A stretch of DNA of 64,000 nucleotides from NCBI GenBank assembly GCA_025738555.1, contig JAOVFP010000020.1, positions 620,001 to 684,000 on the forward strand, in the 5' to 3' direction. This DNA is from Cyathus striatus (taxonomy: Eukaryota > Basidiomycota > Agaricomycetes > Agaricales > Nidulariaceae). A model generated the notes under the pieces. The model did not search any database. It saw only the letters and a list, made by a program, of their open reading frames with translations, and had not been told where the DNA came from. The translations under genes were made by a program, and so were the position numbers. Shown here piece after piece: positions 56,981 through 64,000 of the stretch (positions are counted from its first letter, which is position 1; every line of letters begins with the position of its first letter).

Positions 56981-59952
56981 TCAAAGAGGCGTGCTATCAA
57001 TAGCATGCCATGGCCTTTTCAGAGACGATCCGTTCATTACCGGAGGGTTCCCGTGATATATCCGCTGTCCTGAATGGCCATGTTGCGCATATGAGACAGA
57101 GCTAGGATGTGTATGGGACCATTCCGAAGTGGCATGAGGGGGCAGACCCCCGTGTTGCATACCCATAGGTACTGTATTCATCGGTAAGTCCTGTCCTGGA
57201 GGTCGATGAGCCCGCATAGTGCTGCGATCTAATGATGCCGTTTCCGGTTGTGCAGGAGTGGCCGGAGCGGCAAAATGTGAAGGTAGGGCAGGATGTCCTC
57301 CAGGATATAAGGGTTGAGATTGGTTAGTTGAAGATACTTGATCTCTGAGATTGAGGGATGGCCCAGGAGCCTGACAAGAGAGGTCATCATGTATTTGTGA
57401 TTCCAGCAAGGCAATCTCATCGAGAAGTCTCTGGTTTGCATATTTCAGTTGTTGTAATTCATATTGCCAGCTGGATCCACGACTGATCTCCAGCTCTTCA
57501 AACACATTCGCGCTAAGAGGATGCGCCAAAGAAACAGGTGGGGTGAGTGAAATTGCGGATGAAAGAGAAGATGTCATATGAGATGTTCCGGGTGACGAAA
57601 CTGCATCAAATAGCTTGACCTGAAATATGAAAGGCGCCGGAGAAATGCCTTCTGGACTACGGCTAGAAACCTTAGCCAGAGGATCGTGTATAGGCATGTA
57701 AACAACGAAAAGCACATCTGCAACACTTCCATCCTTCCTTCGCAGCCTGCAGCGGATTTGTCTGGGCCTCGATACTTCTTGCGTTCCAATGTGAAGGCCC
57801 ATAAGAGATATCTCATCCTCTAGACCAGTATCGTCGACGAGGATGGTAGAAACAAGCCGTCCAACTAAGTCACCCGGCAACCACCCTAAAACATCTTGCA
57901 CAGCTTCTCCTAGCATGAAAAATGTCGCCGTGCCGTTAATCTTCCTCCACCACTTATCATTCCCCAGAACTCCGATGCCAAGTCCGAGATCGCCTCGTCT
58001 CCGTTTTCGTCAGTCAGTCGTGAGGCACGTACAGATTTTGTGAGGCCTCCACCCATTCTAACGGCCTCCCACATCAATTTTGGCATTTCCTTTGCTCTAC
58101 CACTCAGAATGATTGCCTTTCGGCCCTTTCCGGGTTCGACATGTAGGCGGCCTCTACATTCCACCCAGACATAAGTACCTGCCTTGCTGCGTGCACGGAA
58201 TAACATGTCCACCGATCTGGGGGCTGTCTGCACTTGCATAGGGCCTCCCTCGGCACCTGGTGTCGTCGCTGCCATTCCAGTAGCACTACTCTCTTTTAAT
58301 TCCCTCATCAACGGAACAACATCCTCGGGATGACTGAAGTCGGAAATGCTCTTTCCAACCATCTCGTCAGGTTCATAACCAAGAACCCTCCGTACACTAG
58401 GTGCAACGTAGAGAAAGTTTCCTTTAAGTGACACCACGTGAATGAAGTCAGGGCAAGCCTCGAGGAGTAGAAGGTGCAACGTCTGATTTGGTCCGCCACC
58501 GATGGATAGTTCATTACTTTCTGGGGACGCGGCTGGGGATAAAGGCATCGGATTGGTAGTACTAGTTGATATTGGAATAGATTTGACGAATCCTGAACTA
58601 CTAAGAAGTCTTTTGAGCTCCTTAGCCATGACTGCAGTTGGGGCACTGTGAGACTTTCTATCCTTTGTAGCAACAACTGCGCCTGCCGTTCCGAGTCCAG
58701 GAACAAGAAGTCCACCATGGTGTAGTTGACCAGGGTTCCCAGTGCCTCCCAGAGCAGCCTGAGAAGTCGAGTAATTCATAGCATAGCTTCCGTCTCGAAG
58801 CTTCTCTAAAATGACGTTAGGTTGCTCTGTAAGATCCACCTGGAAGCCAACGTGGTACACCACATCGCTCTCTTCGTGAGGGGATCCCGACACGCCACCT
58901 GTTACAGGGATGACGGTGACCAAATTTATGAATGCCTGACCATCCTTTCGGTAGTTAACAATACTTGTCTGACATTCCTTGTCGGCACTGAGGCTCTTCT
59001 TGAGATGAGCAATGGCTTCCATGGAGGTAAAGCGTCTTACTTCCCCCTTTTGCACATGTCCTCCAGGGCTCTGTAAGAAACGACAGTTACGCCCAATAAC
59101 CTCATTTTCTGAGTAGCCAGTGAGTCGACAGAAGGTCGGTGAACAATAGACAATGGGATGATCATGTCTTCGTACGTCAACGACGACGAACGAGCAGGTT
59201 AGATCAACAGGACCAAGTTGAACGCGGGGATTGGGGGGGAAGCAACGCGGGACAAGATAGACAACAGGTCGAACCCCGAGGCAGAGTAAACAGGGAGACC
59301 GAGCGGGGAAGGTGCGCCTGTGCTTGCAGCGGCGGTGGCGGCAAGTAGACCCTGGTGCATGGGTGGTGCGGCGGAAGATGACATGAAAAGACTCAGTTCG
59401 GCCGGGTTAGGCGGGATAAGCTGTTGAACAGGTGGTAGGGAGTTCACGGGTGCAGTGTAGGAATCGAACTCGAATGGAGCAGAGGTGGTAGAGGAAGTAT
59501 ACTGTTGTGTTTGCTGCTGTGTCTGGGAGTCGGGAGACGAGGGAGAAGTCTCCTTGGAGGCAAAGAAACTAGCTCGAATCAGATAGGAGGCTACGGTGAG
59601 TAGAGTAGACATACGAATCGTTGGAAAACTGGGGAGTGAAGCCATTATGGCTAAACCAAGAAGAATCATTTAGCATGCCCATTGGAAGGACTTCAGCACC
59701 ACCACCAGGGGCAAGGGTGGGAGCACCGTTGTAGATGAAGTGAGGAATTTGAAGCTGGATACCTCCGGAGAGAGCAGGGGAAGGAGGAACGAGAGCAGCA
59801 GTGGATGCATTTCTACGAATATTATTATTATCTTCCATGCGTATTCGATGATTGAGGGTTGAGGAGGAGGATGAGAAAGAGGAGGAAGAAAGCAGATGAT
59901 GAGGAAAGTAAGAAGGGTAGCCCAAAAGCGGGGGTGAAGGATCAAAAGGCAT
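56981..59952 (-). CDS. White collar-1 blue-light photoreceptor (LOV/PAS), two apparent missing bases
   Basis: Nuclear blue-light sensor and transcription regulator; partner of WC-2. The start at 59952 begins MPFDPSPPLLGYPSYF, Ser/Pro/Gln-rich. The LOV domain (about 59,230-58,790) has LGPVDLTCSFVVVDVRR, SPTFCRLTGYSENEV and the flavin-cysteine motif GRNCRFLQSP. A second PAS (LLEACPDFIHVVSLKGNFLY, GYEPDEMVGKSISDF) and a third (AVQDVLGWLPGDLVGR) follow, then a Gln/His-rich tail ending HAIDSTPL. No GATA finger is present, as usual in basidiomycetes. The frame needs one extra base in the C7 run at 59,233-59,239 (RVASPP to NPRVQLGPVD) and one near 57,937 (EFWGMISGG to KINGTATFFMLG). Both sites look like sequence errors. 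Confidence 0.88.
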
Positions 59953-60532
59953 GGTGGAGAGAACGTGCAATGGCTAGGTGTGGCACAAAATTACGAGAAA
60001 AGCTTAAGCTTATTTAAAGACGAGAAGGGAAGAAAGTCGGATAGACAGAGGCAGATGTGGAAGCGATAGGAGAGAATGGAGCGGCGACTAAGAGTGGAGA
60101 AGAGGAGAAATATTCTTGGTGGGAACGGGAGAGGAGGAGGAGGGACGAGGAAGAAGAGGAGGAGAAGAGGAAGAAGGCCTCGAGGGGAAGAAGACAAGTA
60201 GATGAAGGTGTAATCTAATAAAAGCGGAGAGTCTTGAAGCACGTTTCCAGAGAGCAGAACCCAGACTAGGAGACGGATAAGTAGAGAGTGGAGATGGCAA
60301 GTACAAATTGAAAGCTTCAAAATGAAGTGTATGGTAAAGACTACAATATCAATGCTATAGTAATTCCGTGAAATTTCAGAAAACACAAATGTCGATTGAG
60401 ACGGACAATGTCCATTGCCCGACATGACCGACTGCCTAATACTTCCCTTTATGGAACTATGACGTCATGTCAATACCTACAAACGTCCGCTCTTCGGCTG
60501 CAGTTTTTGGTCTCTGCACTCACTCCCGCGAT

Positions 60533-61328
60533 CAGGCTCCTAAAACCATCCCCTCGCCTCGCTCGAATCACAGCTGACAGGCAACTATTTTGCCGTCGCC
60601 ATTGGCCGGCAAAATCGACAGCAATAACGTTAGATATTGCAATTGGCAAAACAATTGTAAAACATAGGCAAAACATTTGCAAAATGTTTTCCTATATATG
60701 GAAATTATTTCCATTTATAGTAATGGATTTTGCTTACATTTTGTCTACATCTTGCGATGGCATATATGTACCCAATATGTAACGTTATTGATGTCAAATT
60801 TACATGGATTTTGCCAACTGCAAAAAAGTTGCCCGCCAGCAGTGAATACAAGCTGAAACTTGAAGCCGACATTTACGGAATTAAGTTTCAAAGCTTCCAA
60901 CTTCTTTCAGCTATAGCATTTTGAATCTTGGAAATAAACGACAATTAAATTAATATTTTCATTTGGAGCACCTAACTTCCATGATACAACAAATAAGAAA
61001 AAGAAAAAGTGACTAGTGACCAGCCATAAACTGTACGGCGGCGCTTCTGGACCACGGTACATACCTGTAGAGAATATGAAGTAGAGAATGTGAAGTTAGC
61101 GTGGGATCGCATTTATTGCGTATGAAGTTAGTAATTTCTGTAAGCGATGCCATATCTCGCGACCCAGGGAGCAAGGTTCTGTCACATTACCGAGAACGCC
61201 GAGACGAAAAAAGCCAGCCCCTCCCTCGCGAGTTTGGCCTCTTAGATGTGCTTGATGTTTGTCCGTGTTTGTAATCTTATCGCACGTAGGCCATTCGAGC
61301 GAGGCGAGGGGATGGTTTTAGGAGCCTG
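60533..61328. mobile_element. Mutator-like non-autonomous element, 796 bp
   Basis: Perfect 36-bp terminal inverted repeats (60533-60568 and 61293-61328; outer end CAGGCTCCTAAAACC) flanked by a perfect 9-bp direct repeat TCCCGCGAT (60524-60532 and 61329-61337). A 9-bp duplication with such TIRs points to the MULE superfamily. No transposase frame; the interior is AT-rich with ATTGGCAAAACAATTG-like repeats. It lies 581 bp upstream of the white collar-1 start codon and may affect its promoter. Confidence 0.85.
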
Positions 61329-61742
61329 TCCCGCGATTCGATTAATGCAGTAATGTAGATCCTCGCAAAAATGGAAGAATGCAAAATTTGTACCGATACA
61401 CATCGCATGCATCCGCAGTCACCAGTCCTTTGCGAAGGCCTCTTCCCCTTCAATGTACTCTTCCCTTTCCCCTAACCATCACCAACGGAGTTAGACAAAG
61501 TTAGACGTGATCCACCTCAATAACAGGCAGCCTGCTTTCTCTAGAAATACCGCCGACTGTACGGTTTCAACGGACTTGTTTCATTCACAAGGTCACCAAC
61601 AGCCAACAAGTAACCCACCCATATTGTCCACTACTCTGTAAGTCTCGCTCGTGAAACGGACAATCTCACAATCAATGATACTATTACGTGACAGAGATAC
61701 TCAAATACAACAACTACAGTACAATTCACACCAAACTTATGT

Positions 61743-62634
61743 CTATGCACAGAGCTGATTGCGGAGGTTCTGCTCCAGAGATCCTTTGGGCCTGATGAAC
61801 TGAACGTAAGCACCGTCCCTAGAAATTGTAAACATTGCATCAGCTCATGTCGCGTGCAATGAGTTGGTAGAGAAAGAACAGAAACAACTTTAACAAATGA
61901 CGACATGCTCGATACAAAGTAAAAAAGAAAAACCGAAAAAAGTTACATACTGCAGCACTTTCTTATCCTCTTTAAGCTTCAAATACTCTTCTTTATCGAC
62001 ATTTGTGAAACCCCATTTCTTTGACACAATGATCTTCTGGCGCCCAGGGAACTTGTAACGAGCACGTCGAAGGGCTTCCATGATAACGGGAGCATTCTGC
62101 TCCTTGCAGCGGATGGACAGGATGATCTGGCCGATATTAACACGCGCAACGGTGCCATAAGGCTTTCCCCAAGCACCACGCATGCCGGTTTGTAGACTAT
62201 ATCCCGATGTAAATCAAATCAATTCTTTCAACTTTCAAATGCATTCATCACTCACCGATCCGCACCGGCACAACTTAACATCTTGTTGATACGCAACACA
62301 TGGAACGGGTGAACACGAACACGCATATGGAAAGAGTCCTTGCCAGAAGTTTTCGTAACGTATTTGTTGGCGCAAATTCGGGCCGCTTCAAGAGCTTCGC
62401 TAGAGAGCTGCTCGTATTCATCGGAGACAAGATGGCAACAGAAGGGAAACTCGTCGACGGAGGCACGTTTGCGGCCAAGGTCGAAGATACGGATCTAGAT
62501 ACAGGAGCGTAAGTTCCAAAGACAACTAAATTAACCTAATATACCTTGGAATCGGGAACACCACGGTTGTATCTTGACTTGGGATAAGGCTTGTTCTTGC
62601 AGTAGCGGTAACAGCGAGCTGGACGGCGACCCAT
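61743..62634 (-). CDS. RPL10: 60S ribosomal protein uL16 (Rpl10)
   Basis: Cytosolic large-subunit ribosomal protein. Exon 1 from 62634 reads [75 protein letters not shown] and [16 protein letters not shown] follow, then [20 protein letters not shown] and the C-terminal [18 protein letters not shown] with TAG at 61743-61745. Four short introns are needed (near 62,510-62,545, 62,196-62,256, 61,819-61,950 and one more near the 5' end). The family is unmistakable and the sequence shows no damage. Confidence 0.95.
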
Positions 62635-64000
62635 TGTTTTCTACACGAAATAGTCAGATTCGTTCGAAATAAGCTTCCACACTCTTGAGCAGTCAGTCAT
62701 CTTAGTTTGGTGGCTATATGTGCACAAAAAGCATAATGAGGTATACTCACATTATTTCGTGGTAGAGTGTAAGCTTGACGAGAGCAATGATCAAGCTCTA
62801 TCACTTTTGTATGGGCCTTTGGGTGGATTACTAACGTGTGAATAATTATTTACTTCTACTTACCGACGGCGTAATCTCGGGCACTGCATTCACTTGCAAG
62901 TTTTGACCATATGACCTGCTACAATTAACAGCGCCGACATGCATTTCCGCAAGCTCCAGCAAAATATCCCCGAGCCTTGACAAAGCGTCAACATAACGGA
63001 CTTTACCAACCACTTTAATTCCAAGGCTCTTTCTAAATGAATATTACCACGCATTCGCTATCACAATAGTGATAAGTAGAGTCTTCTACCGGCACTTGCT
63101 CACGGATAAGGCTAATTGTCTTGCATCTAAGTGCAGCAACTCTCTCCGCAATGAAGAAATATCTCATAGATAGACTTAATTGGAGATGCATACATTATTT
63201 GTAGTTTTTTGACTATTTTACGAGTGTATTGTAAACTAACTTCCTAGTTTCTTTTGCATATTTAGGCCACACTAGTAGAAAATTTGCCATTAAAGTGAAT
63301 AAACAGCGGACATTTCTTTTGTCACAAGATTATATCCCATATCTATATTGTGGCGTTTATCTTTCTAAACTCAGAGTATGAAGACGGGCCGGCATGTGCA
63401 TGGTCTCTCCAGTTGCATTACCAGCATGTTTCCTCCGCTACGTTTAAATGGACTTGTGTCAGCACTCGGATGCTTAGTAGTTCTATGCGGAATTCATGGC
63501 TCTTCTGGTCAACTTCTGGTGCAGTTTCTTATCTTGCAAGAAAAATATGCCGCATATTCAACTTCTACTTAGGAGTTTCTCACTTTCCATGCATTCCCAT
63601 CTTCTTATAGATACACTAATCTGATAAGTCACCACCACAAAAATCCACCGCCACTGGCTGGCCACTCTTTCACACTCACGCCGTTTAATGTGGCGAGACA
63701 TTTCAGGACATTCCTTGCTATTTAACAGCACCTTGTGGGCCGGTTCTCCAGAGTGCTATTCAATATAGATGCGGAAGCTTCACCAGGCTTCACCCTACTA
63801 CTAAAGTCAGCTTAGGTCGGGCTATCGCATGACCAAGACTGTCTGCTCTAAGTAATTGGCTCACTGTGACGAGTTACTGTGTTACTGTTTACTAGTACTT
63901 GCCTTAGGAAATTTACGAATGAGATTGTGTGCCGTTAATAGCTGTCGCCGGCCCCTGGGTACCAAATCCTTATGGCGGCTTGAGATAAGCAAGTACCGCA
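62635..64000. other. Intergenic, no gene recognised
   Basis: 1.37 kb upstream of RPL10, presumably including its promoter. The longest open frame (about 63,350-63,610) has no family features and no supporting splice context. CpG is at normal frequency here. Confidence 0.45.

Noticed and set aside
57917..57960. 44-nt intron in WC-1 between GMI and EAVQDV
   Set aside because: It would remove NGTATFFMLG, which looks like the conserved PAS strand; a missing base explains the join better, though cDNA is needed.
63350..63610. 86-codon open frame near the right end
   Set aside because: No family motif, no splice partners, amino-acid make-up typical of chance; not annotated as a gene.

Overview
This window is nuclear DNA from a filamentous basidiomycete, most likely an Agaricomycete (mushroom-forming fungus). 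The genes are split by many 40-70 nt introns with GTNNGT donors, CTRAC-like branch points and YAG acceptors. The white-collar-1 photoreceptor lacks a C-terminal GATA zinc finger, as is usual in basidiomycetes, and the retroelements are Copia, Gypsy and hAT families common in mushrooms. I cannot name the species.

Left arm (1-19.3 kb) is a compact gene block: mitochondrial Asn-tRNA synthetase, RuvB-like helicase 1, a short-chain dehydrogenase and mitoribosomal protein mL41 (all minus). These are followed by TSR3 (18S rRNA modification), a CCCH zinc-finger protein and ribokinase (plus), an EthD-like/dimeric alpha-beta-barrel protein (minus), a Fus3/Kss1-type MAP kinase and a CAP10-like GT90 glycosyltransferase (plus).

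Centre (about 19.3-46 kb) is a repeat island with almost no CpG. It starts with about 6 kb of unrecognised AT-rich sequence and simple or tandem repeats. Then comes a pile of retrotransposons: two near-full copies and one fragment of a minus-strand Copia lineage that carries pol but no capsid domain, a decayed Gypsy element, solo LTRs (two with intact 5-bp target duplications), and a 1.9-kb LTR element encoding only Gag (capsid plus zinc knuckle). That Gag-only element keeps an open 354-codon frame and contains a single CpG. The pol-only and gag-only elements share the same primer-binding site, matching the internal half-tRNA(iMet) type used by Drosophila copia. I suggest, as a hypothesis, that they form a split gag/pol retrotransposon system.

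At 46.2-52.5 kb a 4.9-kb hAT transposon sits inside an older hAT-type element; both have perfect 8-bp target duplications. Right arm (52.6-64 kb) returns to genes: mitochondrial Met-tRNA synthetase (minus), pyruvate dehydrogenase kinase-type kinase (plus), white-collar-1 (minus), a 796-bp Mutator-like non-autonomous element upstream of it, and ribosomal protein uL16/RPL10 (minus).

Caution: three conserved host genes (CCCH protein, MAPK, WC-1) each need one or two single-base corrections, mostly in homopolymers, to keep their reading frames. This looks like residual long-read indel error, so frameshifts in the transposons must be read with the same doubt.
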